From Ramlibacter algicola (GTDB lineage Bacteria > Pseudomonadota > Gammaproteobacteria > Burkholderiales > Burkholderiaceae_C): a DNA stretch of 64,000 bases. A program made the translations under genes and the position numbers. The stretch spans positions 682,001 through 746,000 of the forward strand of contig NZ_JAEDAO010000001.1 in the NCBI RefSeq assembly GCF_016641735.1. Reading direction: 5' to 3'. Shown here piece after piece: positions 45,294-53,721 of this stretch (its first letter is position 1; every line of letters starts with the position of its first letter). The notes beneath the pieces were generated by a model. It saw only the letters and a list, made by a program, of their open reading frames with translations, ran no database searches and was not told the DNA's origin.

Positions 45294-45994
45294 AGGGGGT
45301 CGAAACCCGCCGCGCTGCGCTGCGCCGCGGCTTCCTTCGACACCAGCAGGCCCGCGACCTGCAGCGCCGCATCCGGATCGTTCGCGCTCGTCGTGACGGC
45401 TGCCGTGTAGACAGTCGCGAGTTCGTGCTCGCGGGGCAGCCCACCCGCGAGCTGCACGCCGGGCGTGTCGAGGATCTCCGTGACTTGCGTGCAGCCGATC
45501 GCGCGCCGGTCGCCGCTGGCGGCCATCTCGCGCATCGCGGTGGCGCCATTCGGGAACGCGCGGATCCGCGCGGCGAGTTCCTGGTCCAGGCCCAGGCCGC
45601 GGAACACCTTCATCATGTGCACGCCCGCCGTCGACTTCACCGCGTCGGGGATGTAGACCGCGGTCGCGCCGCGCAGCACCTGCGCGAGCTGCTGCGACGT
45701 CTGCACCTGCGGCAGCGGCTCGCCGGCGGGAACGCCGACGCCGGTGCGCACGCGCCCCACGGGCCGCGCGGCCCCTGCGCGCACGTGGCCCTGCTGCTCG
45801 AGTTCGTCGACCAGCGCCTGCGTGAGGATCAGGAGGTCGCACGGCTCGCCGGCCAGCAACTTGTCGCGCATGGCGCCGACCGCGCCGAAGTGGCCGCCGA
45901 CCGACAGCCCGCGCTCGCGCAGCTGCGGCTCGAGCGCGCGCACCAGTCCTTGGGCGGCGCCGCCGCTGAGCACGCGCACCGGGCGCATCGTCAT
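45290..45994 (-). CDS. ModA-like extracellular solute-binding domain protein
   Basis: A 234-residue protein with the type-II binding fold of molybdate-type proteins: [21 protein letters not shown] at the N-terminus, [13 protein letters not shown] near 55, and [22 protein letters not shown] near 118. No signal peptide is present in any in-frame extension, which is odd for a periplasmic protein, so it may act in the cytoplasm as a sensor or be exported by another way. Its ATG overlaps the stop of the Bug gene (ATGA), so the two are coupled. The ligand is not known. Confidence 0.75.
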   Translation of the reverse strand: MTMRPVRVLSGGAAQGLVRALEPQLRERGLSVGGHFGAVGAMRDKLLAGEPCDLLILTQALVDELEQQGHVRAGAARPVGRVRTGVGVPAGEPLPQVQTSQQLAQVLRGATAVYIPDAVKSTAGVHMMKVFRGLGLDQELAARIRAFPNGATAMREMAASGDRRAIGCTQVTEILDTPGVQLAGGLPREHELATVYTAAVTTSANDPDAALQVAGLLVSKEAAAQRSAAGFDPL

Positions 45995-46965
45995 TCGGCC
46001 TTGATGTTGGCGCCCTGGATGACCTTCGCCCACTTGGCGATGTCGTCCTGGATGTACTTGTCGAAGGCGGTCGGGCTCATGACCATCGCCGTCGCGCCCT
46101 GGCGTGCCCATTCCTGCTGCACGTCCGGCGAACTGGTGATCTTGCTGATCGCCGCATTGAGCTTGGCGACGACGTCCGCCGGGGTGCCCTTGGGTGCCAG
46201 CACGCCCAGCCAGATGGTGGCTTCGTAGCCCGGCACGCCGGACTCGTCGACCGTGGGCACGTCGGGCAGCACTGTCGATCGTTTCCTGCCGGTCGTCGCG
46301 ATCGCCTTCACCTTGCCGCCCTTGACCTGCTCGGTCATGGTCGTGACCGCGTCGAACATCAGCTGCACCTGGCCGCCGATGACGTCGGTGCGCGCGCCCG
46401 AACTGCCCTTGTAGGGCACGTGCACGATGGCCGTGCCGCTCATGCTCTTGAACAGCTCGCCGGCCATGTGGTACGGCGTGCCCGTCCCGGACGACGCGTA
46501 GTTCAGCTTGCCGGGCTGGTCCTTGGCCAGCTTGAGCAGCTGCTGCACGTTGGACGCCGGCACCGACGGGTGCGCCACCAGCACGAGGTCGGACGCGTTG
46601 ATCGGCGCCACGCCCACGAAGTCGCGCGTCAGCTGGTACGGCTTGTTCGGCACCAGCGTCTCGTTGACCGTGTGCGTGTTGGACATCAGCAGCAGCGTGT
46701 AGCCATCCGCCGGCGCCTTCGCCGCCAGGTCGGTGCCGATCACGGCGCCCGCTCCCGGCTTGTTGTCGACCACGAAAGGTTGCCCGAGGCTGTCGCCCAG
46801 CCGCTGCGCGATGAAGCGCGCGTAGATGTCCGCCGGGCCGCCGGTGGCGTACGGAACGATGACCTTCACCGGGCGGGCCGGCCAGGAGGTCTGCGCGGCG
46901 GCGGGGAGGACCAGCGCTGCGCCGGCGGCGGCGAACAGCAGGTGTTTCAGCAGCGTCAGGCGCAT
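45991..46965 (-). CDS. Bug-family (TctC) periplasmic solute-binding protein
   Basis: A 324-residue exported protein: signal peptide ending LPAAAQT, then SWPARPVKVIVPYATGGPADIYARFIA and the second loop SGTGTPYHMAGELFKSMSG, both typical. GAGGAGACC lies upstream of the ATG. It is followed by, and coupled to, the ModA-like gene, an unusual pairing. It lies 19 nt after another Bug gene, so three binding proteins seem to share one transcript. Confidence 0.9.
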   Translation of the reverse strand: MRLTLLKHLLFAAAGAALVLPAAAQTSWPARPVKVIVPYATGGPADIYARFIAQRLGDSLGQPFVVDNKPGAGAVIGTDLAAKAPADGYTLLLMSNTHTVNETLVPNKPYQLTRDFVGVAPINASDLVLVAHPSVPASNVQQLLKLAKDQPGKLNYASSGTGTPYHMAGELFKSMSGTAIVHVPYKGSSGARTDVIGGQVQLMFDAVTTMTEQVKGGKVKAIATTGRKRSTVLPDVPTVDESGVPGYEATIWLGVLAPKGTPADVVAKLNAAISKITSSPDVQQEWARQGATAMVMSPTAFDKYIQDDIAKWAKVIQGANIKAE

Positions 46966-46984
46966 CGTGGTCTCCTCGCGTGGA

Positions 46985-47950
46985 TCACTCCACCTTGCCG
47001 ATCTTCTTGACCACCTCGGACATGCGGCGCACGTCGGACTGCACGTACTTCTCGAAGTCCGGCGTGTCCTGGAACATCACGGGGCTGCCGGCGTTGCCGA
47101 TCACCTCCTTGACTTTCGTGTCGGCACCGGCCGCGCGGGCGGCGGCGCGCAGGCGCTGCACGACCGGCTCCGGCACGTTGGCGGGCACGAACAGGCCCGA
47201 CCACTGCGCGTATTCGGCGTTGTAGCCCGCGTCCTTGAGCGCCGGCACGTCGGGCATCGCATCGAGCTTGCCGTGGCCCCAGTGCGCCAGCACGCGCAGC
47301 TTGCCGGACTTGACGTGCTGCAACACCGTCGCGGGACCCGACGACACGGCGTCGATCTGGCCGCCCAGCAGCGCGACGACCGCCGGCGCGGCGCCGGTGA
47401 AGGGCACGTGCGTCATCTTGATGCCGGCGCTCTGCGCCAGGATCTCCATCGGCACGTGCATCGTCCCGTAGTTGCCGGACGAGCCGTAGTTGATGGCGCC
47501 AGGGCGCTTCTTCGCGTCCTCGACGAAGTCCTTCACCGTCTTCCACGGCGCGTCGGCACGCACCGCCAGCACCGTCGGGTCGGCGGTGAAGCGCGCGATC
47601 GGGCGCAGCTGCTGGAAGCTGTACATCGGCGAGCGGCCGATGATGGCGTCGGCTTCGGGCAGCACGCTGTACGAGGCCAGCGCCATCAGGATCGTGTAGC
47701 CGTCGGCCGGGGCCTTGGCGGCTTGCGCCATGCCGATGCCGCCGCCGGCGCCGCCCTTGTTCTCGACGATGACGGGCTGGCCCAGCTCGCGTCCCATGGC
47801 GTCCGCCACGGGGCGGCCGACGATGTCGGCCAGGCCGCCGGCCGGGAACGGCACGATCATGGTGATGGGCTTGGTGGGAAAGGCCTGCGCGAAGACGGTC
47901 GCGCTGGCGGTGGCCAGCGCGACCGCGGCGATGGCGGTGCGACGTTGCAT
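46985..47950 (-). CDS. Bug-family (TctC) periplasmic solute-binding protein
   Basis: A 321-residue exported protein: MQRRTAIAAVALATASATVFAQ signal, then FPTKPITMIVPFPAGGLADIVGRPVADAM and SSGNYGTMHVPMEILAQSAG. AAGGAG before the ATG at 47950 decides the start over 47983. It is divergent from an FAH-family hydrolase gene, 67 nt apart; such pairs in Burkholderiales often link an organic acid binder with a catabolic enzyme. First gene of the Bug-Bug-ModA-like unit. Confidence 0.9.
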   Translation of the reverse strand: MQRRTAIAAVALATASATVFAQAFPTKPITMIVPFPAGGLADIVGRPVADAMGRELGQPVIVENKGGAGGGIGMAQAAKAPADGYTILMALASYSVLPEADAIIGRSPMYSFQQLRPIARFTADPTVLAVRADAPWKTVKDFVEDAKKRPGAINYGSSGNYGTMHVPMEILAQSAGIKMTHVPFTGAAPAVVALLGGQIDAVSSGPATVLQHVKSGKLRVLAHWGHGKLDAMPDVPALKDAGYNAEYAQWSGLFVPANVPEPVVQRLRAAARAAGADTKVKEVIGNAGSPVMFQDTPDFEKYVQSDVRRMSEVVKKIGKVE

Positions 47951-48017
47951 TCGGTGGTCTCCTTGGATGGCGTTAGCATGCAACGTTCCCCGACCCCCAC
48001 CGAAGAGAGTTTTCCCG

Positions 48018-48893
48018 ATGAAGATCGCCGCCTACCTCGACCGTGGCCAGCCCCGCGTCGGCATCGTCGCTTCCGACCTGCAGAGCGTGCTGCCCCTGGA
48101 CCTGCCTCCCGAAGCCGCCGCGCTGGGCGCCCTGGCCGTCGTCGAACTGCAGGCGCAGGGCCGGCCCATGCCCGCCACCGGCGCGCCGGTCGCCATCGAC
48201 GCCATCCAGCTCACCGCGCCCATTCCGCGCCCGCGCCGCAACATCTTCTGCGTCGGCAAGAACTACCACGCGCACGCGAAGGAATTCGCCGGCAGCGGCT
48301 TCGACAGCAGCGCCAAGGCCGGCGGCGACATCCCGTCGGTGCCGATCTTCTTCACCAAGGTGCCCGAGTCGGTGATCGGCCCGACCGATGCCATCGTGGT
48401 GCCGAAGGAGGTGTCGACCGCCATCGACTACGAAGTCGAACTCACGGTCATCATCGGCAAGGGCGGCAAGGGCATCCGCAAGCAGGACGCGCTGTCGCAC
48501 GTGTGGGGCTACACGGTCGTCAACGACGTCACCGCGCGCGACTGGCAGCAGCGCCACCTGCAGTGGCTGCTGGGCAAGTCGTTCGACACCTTCTGCCCGA
48601 TGGGCCCGTGGCTCGTCACGGCCGACGAGTGCGACGGCACCAACACGCGCGTGCGCACCTGGGTCAACGGCGAACTGCGCCAGGACGCCGTCACGCCCGA
48701 CCTCATCTTCGACGTGCCGACGCTGATCGAGACGCTGTCGGCCGGCATCACGCTGTACCCCGGCGACATCATCGCCACCGGCACGCCGGTGGGCGTGGGC
48801 ATCGGCTTCAAGCCGCCAAAGTACCTGCAGCCCGGCGATGTCGTGAAGATGGAGATCGACGGCATCGGCGTCATCGAGAACCCGGTCCGCTGA
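48018..48893 (+). CDS. fumarylacetoacetate hydrolase (FAH) family protein
   Basis: A 291-residue cytoplasmic enzyme of the FAH superfamily, which cleaves or tautomerises beta-diketo acids such as acylpyruvates. FCVGKNYHAHAKEF near 76 opens the catalytic domain; the metal ligands are in STAIDYEVELTVIIG near 135 and the following ND of VVNDVTARDWQ; the end has IIATGTPVGVGIGF. The first 70 residues are the small N-terminal domain. Exact substrate is not predictable. Divergent from three binding-protein genes. Confidence 0.88.
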   Translation: MKIAAYLDRGQPRVGIVASDLQSVLPLDLPPEAAALGALAVVELQAQGRPMPATGAPVAIDAIQLTAPIPRPRRNIFCVGKNYHAHAKEFAGSGFDSSAKAGGDIPSVPIFFTKVPESVIGPTDAIVVPKEVSTAIDYEVELTVIIGKGGKGIRKQDALSHVWGYTVVNDVTARDWQQRHLQWLLGKSFDTFCPMGPWLVTADECDGTNTRVRTWVNGELRQDAVTPDLIFDVPTLIETLSAGITLYPGDIIATGTPVGVGIGFKPPKYLQPGDVVKMEIDGIGVIENPVR

Positions 48894-48928
48894 AGCATCC
48901 GTTCACACCTGCGGGCCGGGGCGCACCC

Positions 48929-48934
48929 GACAAT
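48929..48934 (+). promoter_or_regulatory. -10 box of a probable leaderless promoter
   Basis: GACAAT lies exactly 6 nt before the ATG of the lipoprotein gene at 48941, with no ribosome site in between. Same arrangement as at tal. Confidence 0.45.
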
Positions 48935-48940
48935 GCCCGC

Positions 48941-49258
48941 ATGCAAGCCCTGCGTGCGATCGTGCTCGCCGCCGCCGCGGTGGCGTTGGCCGGCTGTGCC
49001 AACACCGGGGTCGGCGCGGGCCTGTCCATTCCCGTCGGCCCCGTCTCGGTCGGCATCGGCGGTGGAACCGGCGGCCTGTCCGTGGGCGTGGGCACCGGCG
49101 TCGGCCCGGTGGGCGTCGGCGTCGGCGTGAACCAGGGCGGCGTGGTGAGCGGCGGCGTCGGCGTCGGCGCCAGCGTGCCGGTCGGCAATGGCCCCGTCAG
49201 CGCCGGTGTCGGCGTGGGCACGGGCACCGTGCTGTACGACCCCAACGCGAAACGCTGA
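48941..49258 (+). CDS. small lipoprotein with Val-Gly repeats
   Basis: A 105-residue protein. Signal peptide with lipobox LAGC (Cys about residue 19) marks it as a lipoprotein. The rest is almost entirely Gly, Val, Ser and Pro in alternating pairs (VGVG, GVGVGAS), ending VLYDPNAKR. Such a sequence suggests a flexible or beta-structured surface stalk. No homologous function is known to me. It is convergent with manC, 13 nt apart. Confidence 0.72.
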   Translation: MQALRAIVLAAAAVALAGCANTGVGAGLSIPVGPVSVGIGGGTGGLSVGVGTGVGPVGVGVGVNQGGVVSGGVGVGASVPVGNGPVSAGVGVGTGTVLYDPNAKR

Positions 49259-49271
49259 ACAGCGCAGCGGC

Positions 49272-50825
49272 CTACTTGGGCCGGCCCGGCATCGTGTCGC
49301 TCGCCTGGGCGTGCAGTTCGCCGTTGGGCAGCGGCGGCGTCGTCGGCAGCACGCGCAGCACGCTGGGCGCTGCGTCGCGCCCCATGGCCGGCACCGGTTC
49401 ACGCGTCGGGATGCCCGAGATCGGCCGGCCGTAGGCGTCGTCGACCCGAACGATGTCGTCCTCGCCCAGGTAGTCACCGGTCTGCACCTCGATCACTTCC
49501 AGCGGCGTCGCGCCCGGGTTGTGCAGTCGGTGCAGCGTCCCCGCCGGGATGTCGATGGACTCGTTCTCGCGCAGCACCACGGTGCGCGTGCCGACGGTGG
49601 CTTCGGCCACGCCGCGCACCACCACCCAATGCTCGGACCGGTGCCGGTGCAACTGCAGGCTCAGCAACCCCAGGGGTTTCACGCACAGTCGCTTGACCTG
49701 GTAGCCCGGCCGCCGCTCCATGCTGTCGAAGTAGCCCCAGGGCCGCTGCACCTTGCGATGCTCGACGGCCTGCGCATCGCCGCGCCGCTCCAGCTCGTGC
49801 ACCAGGCCCTTGACCGCTTCGGCGGCCGAGCGGTCGGCGACCAGCACCGCGTCGGGGGTGTCGACGATCACGAGGTCGTTGGTGCCCAGCGCGACCACCC
49901 GCCGGTGCGGCGCGTGGATGTAGGTGCCCTGCGCGCCGGCGGCCGCCAGGCCCTGCCCCTCGACGCAGTTGCCGCGCTCGTCGTGCGGGCGGATGCCGGC
50001 CACGGCGTCCCAGCTGCCGACGTCGCTCCACGCGCCCTCGAACGGCAGCACGACCAGGCCGGCATGGCGCTGCATGACCGCCACATCGATGCTCTCGCTG
50101 CGGCATCCCTGCAGCGGCACCGCGCGGGGCCGCACGACGCCGGTGCCGCGCTGCGCGTCGCGCATCGCGTCGCGGCAGGACGCGAGGATGTCCGGTGCGT
50201 GGCGCTCCATCGCATCGAGCAGGACGTCGGCGCGGCACAGGAAGATGCCGGCGTTCCAGTCCACGTGCCCGCCGCGCAGCAACTGCTGGGCACGCTCCGC
50301 CGTCGGCTTCTCGACGAAGCGCACCACCCGGTGGCCGCCGTACGCATGCGGCGCGCCACGCTCGATGTAGCCGTAGGCGGTGCTGGCGAAGGTGGGCGCC
50401 ACGCCGAAGACCACGATGGCGCCTGCCAGCGCGGTGACCTCGGCGCGTTCGACCATGGCGCGGAAGGCCTCGGCATCGGGGATGTGGTGGTCGGCCGGGC
50501 AGAACAGCTGCAGCTGTTCCGGGTCCTGCGCCTGCAGCGCGGCCAGCGCCATCGCGGCGGCCGTGCTGCGCTGGCACGGCTCCAGGATCACTGTCGCGCG
50601 GCAGCCGGCTCCGGCGACCGCATCGCCGAGCAGGAAGTGGTGCTCGGCCGCGCCGACGCAAATCAGATCGCCCTGCGGCCCGGCCAGTGGCGCCACCCGC
50701 TCGAGCGTCATGGCCAGCAGGCTGCGCCCACCGACCAGCTCGGCGAACTGCTTGGGGAACGCCTTGCGCGACACCGGCCACAGGCGGGTCCCGGATCCGC
50801 CGCAGAGAACGACTGGCTGAAGCAT
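49272..50825 (-). CDS. manC: mannose-1-phosphate guanylyltransferase / mannose-6-phosphate isomerase
   Basis: A 517-residue bifunctional enzyme giving GDP-mannose for the exopolysaccharide. The N-terminal nucleotidyltransferase has LCGGSGTRLWPVSRKAFPKQF at 8-28 and FVEKPT near 175. The C-terminal cupin isomerase has QRPWGYFDSMERRPGYQVKRL near 355 and the metal-binding LSLQLHRHRSEHWVVVRG. It is about 35 residues longer than usual, in a C-terminal tail without known domain. GGGAG precedes ATG 50825. It is divergent from the main EPS genes. Confidence 0.93.
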   Translation of the reverse strand: MLQPVVLCGGSGTRLWPVSRKAFPKQFAELVGGRSLLAMTLERVAPLAGPQGDLICVGAAEHHFLLGDAVAGAGCRATVILEPCQRSTAAAMALAALQAQDPEQLQLFCPADHHIPDAEAFRAMVERAEVTALAGAIVVFGVAPTFASTAYGYIERGAPHAYGGHRVVRFVEKPTAERAQQLLRGGHVDWNAGIFLCRADVLLDAMERHAPDILASCRDAMRDAQRGTGVVRPRAVPLQGCRSESIDVAVMQRHAGLVVLPFEGAWSDVGSWDAVAGIRPHDERGNCVEGQGLAAAGAQGTYIHAPHRRVVALGTNDLVIVDTPDAVLVADRSAAEAVKGLVHELERRGDAQAVEHRKVQRPWGYFDSMERRPGYQVKRLCVKPLGLLSLQLHRHRSEHWVVVRGVAEATVGTRTVVLRENESIDIPAGTLHRLHNPGATPLEVIEVQTGDYLGEDDIVRVDDAYGRPISGIPTREPVPAMGRDAAPSVLRVLPTTPPLPNGELHAQASDTMPGRPK

Positions 50826-50959
50826 CGATTTCTCCCGTGAAGCCCCGCGGCTCCGTGGGCCCAGCGTAGGCGCGGGTGGGTCCGCAGGGCAGGGACCAAG
50901 CAACCGTCTCGCGTAGTGCATGTGTCCCGGCACGCACAGGGATGCGACGGGGCGGGGTG

Positions 50960-51019
50960 CTTGTCACGCGCCGCGTGGGACAAAGTGCCCTTTCGGCGCG
51001 GCCGTCCGCGAAATCCAAT
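50960..51019 (+). promoter_or_regulatory. EPS regulatory element, copy 1
   Basis: CTTGTCA (50960-50966), 11 nt, GGACAAA (50978-50984), G, then exactly 29 nt and CCAAT (51015-51019), followed by CATGCATCGG. An element with identical spacings lies at 57392-57451. It probably holds the operator and promoter for the EPS genes starting at 51062 and perhaps also acts on divergent manC. Confidence 0.65.
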
Positions 51020-51061
51020 CCATGCATCGGCCACCGCGCCGCAAGGGCAGGAGCACGGACC

Positions 51062-51214
51062 ATGGAACGACGAACCTTCACGATGGGACTCGCCGCCGGC
51101 GCGGCCAGCCTGGCGCTGCCGCGCGTCCGCGCCCAGCAGGAGCCCGCGGTGAAGGCCGACCTGCGCCGCCAGTCCGTGCCCCACCAGCGCGCCACCGGCC
51201 AAGACGCGCGATGA
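51062..51214 (+). CDS. 50-residue peptide with Tat-like signal
   Basis: MERRTFTMGLAAGAASLALP is a twin-arginine-type signal with a VRA-Q cleavage site, leaving a mature peptide of only about 25 residues (rich in Arg/Gln, ending TGQDAR). Its stop overlaps the start of the polyprenyl sugar transferase (ATGA), so it may drive coupled translation of that gene. It could be a real exported peptide, a leader peptide, or the stump of a deleted Tat-exported protein. No homologue is recognised. Confidence 0.45.
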   Translation: MERRTFTMGLAAGAASLALPRVRAQQEPAVKADLRRQSVPHQRATGQDAR

Positions 51215-52626
51215 AGATCTACCTGGACCAGCTCCCGTCCCGCCTGATGCCGGACGAGGGGCAGTGGGGGTTCGTCACCTCGCTCATCGACCGCGTGCTG
51301 CTCGCGGCCAGCTACCTCGCGGCGGTCGGGCTGTTCGCGATGCCCTTCGGACGCAACGACCTGATCGTGGTGCTGATCGTGCTGATGGTGAGCGCGCCGG
51401 CGGGCCGTGCGCCGTTCCGCCGCATGTCGGGCGAGATCGCGTGGCAGCTGGTCAAGCACTGGGGGCTCGCGCTGCTGTCGGTGCTGCTGGTCGCCGGGGC
51501 GCTCGGGCTGGTGTTCCCTGGCGAGCCGCCCCTGGTGGAGGGAAGCGCCGTGCTGGGCTGGGCCGGGCTGTCCCTGTTCGCGTTATTCGGCGCGCACGCG
51601 TTCTCCCCCTCGGTCGCGCCGTACCTGGGCCGGCACCTCTACAAGCAGGACGGCGTCCTCATCGTCGGCATCAACGACGTCGCGCTGCGGCTGTCGCGCC
51701 TGATCACCAGCGGCGAGGCCGAGGGCCAGCGGCTGGTCGGCTACGTCGAGGACCGCTCGCTCGAACGCGTGGCGCGGACGGCGTCCGAGCGCGTGCTCGG
51801 CGGCTTCTCCGACATCGGCGAACTCACGCGCACGCACGGCATCAACGTCATCTACCTGACCATCCCGATGACGCGGCAGCCGCGCGTGCTGGCGCTGCTC
51901 GAGCAGCTGCAGGACACCACGGCCTCGGTGTTCTTCGTGCCCGACGTGTTTGTCGCCCGCATGATCCAGGGCCGCGTCGCCACCGTCGCCGGCCTGCCGA
52001 TGCTGTCCGTGTGCGACACGCCGTTGCAGGGCAGCGCCGCCGGCATGAAGCGTGCGCTGGACCTGGTGGTGACGATCGCGCTGCTGCCCTTTCTGCTGCC
52101 CGTGATGGCGGTCATCGCGCTGGCCGTCAAGGCGACATCGCCCGGGCCCGCGATCTTCAAGCAGCGCCGCTTCGGCCTCGACGGGCGCGAGATCAGCGTG
52201 CTGAAGTTCCGGACCATGCGCGTGATGGAGGACGGCGACACCACGTACACGCAGGTGACCCGCGAGGACCCGCGCGTCACCCCGCTGGGCCGCTCCCTGC
52301 GCCGCACGTCGCTCGACGAGCTGCCGCAGATCCTGAACGTGCTTGCGGGCAGCATGAGCCTGGTCGGGCCGCGGCCGCACGCGATCGCGGTGAACGAGCA
52401 GTACCGCAAGCTGATCACCGGCTACATGCTGCGCCACAAGGTCAAGCCGGGCATCACCGGCTGGGCGCAGGTGCACGGCGCGCGCGGCGGCAACGACCTG
52501 TCATCGATGCGCAAGCGCACCGAGTACGACATCGCCTACCTGCAGTCCTGGAGCCTGAGCCTGGACATCCGCATCCTCTGGCGCACCGCGGTGATGCTGG
52601 TGCGCGGGGACATGATGGCGTATTGA
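51211..52626 (+). CDS. polyprenyl-phosphate sugar-1-phosphate transferase (WcaJ/EpsE type)
   Basis: A 471-residue membrane enzyme that starts the repeat unit by moving a sugar-1-phosphate to undecaprenyl phosphate. Four N-terminal membrane segments (about 25-130), a Rossmann-like CoA-binding-type domain (GVLIVGINDVALRLSRLI near 150), a fifth membrane segment near 290, and the catalytic bacterial sugar transferase domain: KFRTMRV near 332, RRTSLDELPQILNVL near 370, LVGPRPHA and GITGWAQVHGARGG. This architecture fits undecaprenyl-phosphate glucose phosphotransferases. First committed gene of the EPS operon. Confidence 0.92.
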   Translation: MKIYLDQLPSRLMPDEGQWGFVTSLIDRVLLAASYLAAVGLFAMPFGRNDLIVVLIVLMVSAPAGRAPFRRMSGEIAWQLVKHWGLALLSVLLVAGALGLVFPGEPPLVEGSAVLGWAGLSLFALFGAHAFSPSVAPYLGRHLYKQDGVLIVGINDVALRLSRLITSGEAEGQRLVGYVEDRSLERVARTASERVLGGFSDIGELTRTHGINVIYLTIPMTRQPRVLALLEQLQDTTASVFFVPDVFVARMIQGRVATVAGLPMLSVCDTPLQGSAAGMKRALDLVVTIALLPFLLPVMAVIALAVKATSPGPAIFKQRRFGLDGREISVLKFRTMRVMEDGDTTYTQVTREDPRVTPLGRSLRRTSLDELPQILNVLAGSMSLVGPRPHAIAVNEQYRKLITGYMLRHKVKPGITGWAQVHGARGGNDLSSMRKRTEYDIAYLQSWSLSLDIRILWRTAVMLVRGDMMAY

Positions 52627-52630
52627 GCGC

Positions 52631-53671
52631 ATGAAGATCTCCGTCATCCACACGCGGGAGGTCGATGCCGGCATGCGCGCCCGCTGGCTCGCGCTGCAGC
52701 GCTCCAACCCGGCCCTCGCGAGCCCGTTCTTCTGCCCCGAGTTCACGCTCGCGGTGGGCGAGGTCTGCACCGACGTGCGCGTGGCCGTCCTGGAGGAGGG
52801 CGACAGCATCGTGGGCCTGCTCCCGTACCAGTCGCGCTGGAGCATCGGCGCGCCGGTCGGCCGCATGCTCTCGGACCACCACGGCATGGTGTGCGCGCCC
52901 GGCACGCGCTGGCGCTGGCCGGACCTGCTGCGCGCCGCCGGGCTGTCCTGCTGGCGCTTCTACAACCTTTGCGGGGAGCAGGCGCCTTCCACCGGCGTGA
53001 AGCGGCACGACTCGCTGGCGCTGGACCTGTCGCGCGGCTTCGACGCCTACAAGGCCGGGCGCCACGACGAGCACCCCGGCACCCTGCGCGTGTACGAGCG
53101 CAAGCACCGCAAGCTGGCCCGCACCGCTCCGCTGCGCTACGTCGACGACGACCGCGACCCGCGCACGTTCGCGACGGTGCTGCGCCTGAAGTTCGACCAG
53201 TACCGCCGCACCGGTGCGGAGAACGTGCTGGAACTGCGCTGGGTGTGCGACCTCCTGGACCGTGTCCGCCAGCACCAGCTGCCGCATTTCGGCGGCCGCC
53301 TCGCGGTGCTCTACGCCGGCGACCAGCTGGCGGCGGCGAACCTGGGCTTGCGGTCGGAGGAGATCTGGCACGGCTGGCTCTCCGTCTACGAGCCCGCGCT
53401 GGCAAGGTACTCGCCCGGGCTGCAGCAACTGATGTTCACCGCGGCGGCCGCCGCCGAACAGGGTTGCCGACTGCTCGACCTGGGCCGTGGAGACGAGGCG
53501 TACAAACAGATGTTCGCCGACCATCCGACCCCGCTCGCGGAGGGCGCGTTCACGCGCTCGACGCCCGCGGCCTCCCTCACCCTGGCCGCCTACCACGCAG
53601 CCCGGACACTGGTCGACAGCCCGTTCGGCCGGCGCCTGAAGCCCGTGGCGCATCGCGCCCGCAGCGTGTGA
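52631..53671 (+). CDS. GNAT-fold (CelD/FemAB-like) acyltransferase
   Basis: A 346-residue cytoplasmic protein of the Acetyltransf_6 type often found in exopolysaccharide clusters. SPFFCPEFTLAVGEV near 31, VGLLPYQ near 58, and the C-terminal GNAT core LAVLYAGDQLAAANLGLRSEEIWHGWLSVYEPALARYSPGLQQLM near 222 are diagnostic. It may add an acetyl or aminoacyl group to a sugar precursor, or modify a cell-wall component. It lies 4 nt after the sugar transferase stop. Confidence 0.82.
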   Translation: MKISVIHTREVDAGMRARWLALQRSNPALASPFFCPEFTLAVGEVCTDVRVAVLEEGDSIVGLLPYQSRWSIGAPVGRMLSDHHGMVCAPGTRWRWPDLLRAAGLSCWRFYNLCGEQAPSTGVKRHDSLALDLSRGFDAYKAGRHDEHPGTLRVYERKHRKLARTAPLRYVDDDRDPRTFATVLRLKFDQYRRTGAENVLELRWVCDLLDRVRQHQLPHFGGRLAVLYAGDQLAAANLGLRSEEIWHGWLSVYEPALARYSPGLQQLMFTAAAAAEQGCRLLDLGRGDEAYKQMFADHPTPLAEGAFTRSTPAASLTLAAYHAARTLVDSPFGRRLKPVAHRARSV

Positions 53672-53721
53672 CGGCCATGTCGACTCACCGCGATCACCGG
53701 CGCGCCGGCGTCACGTCCTCT

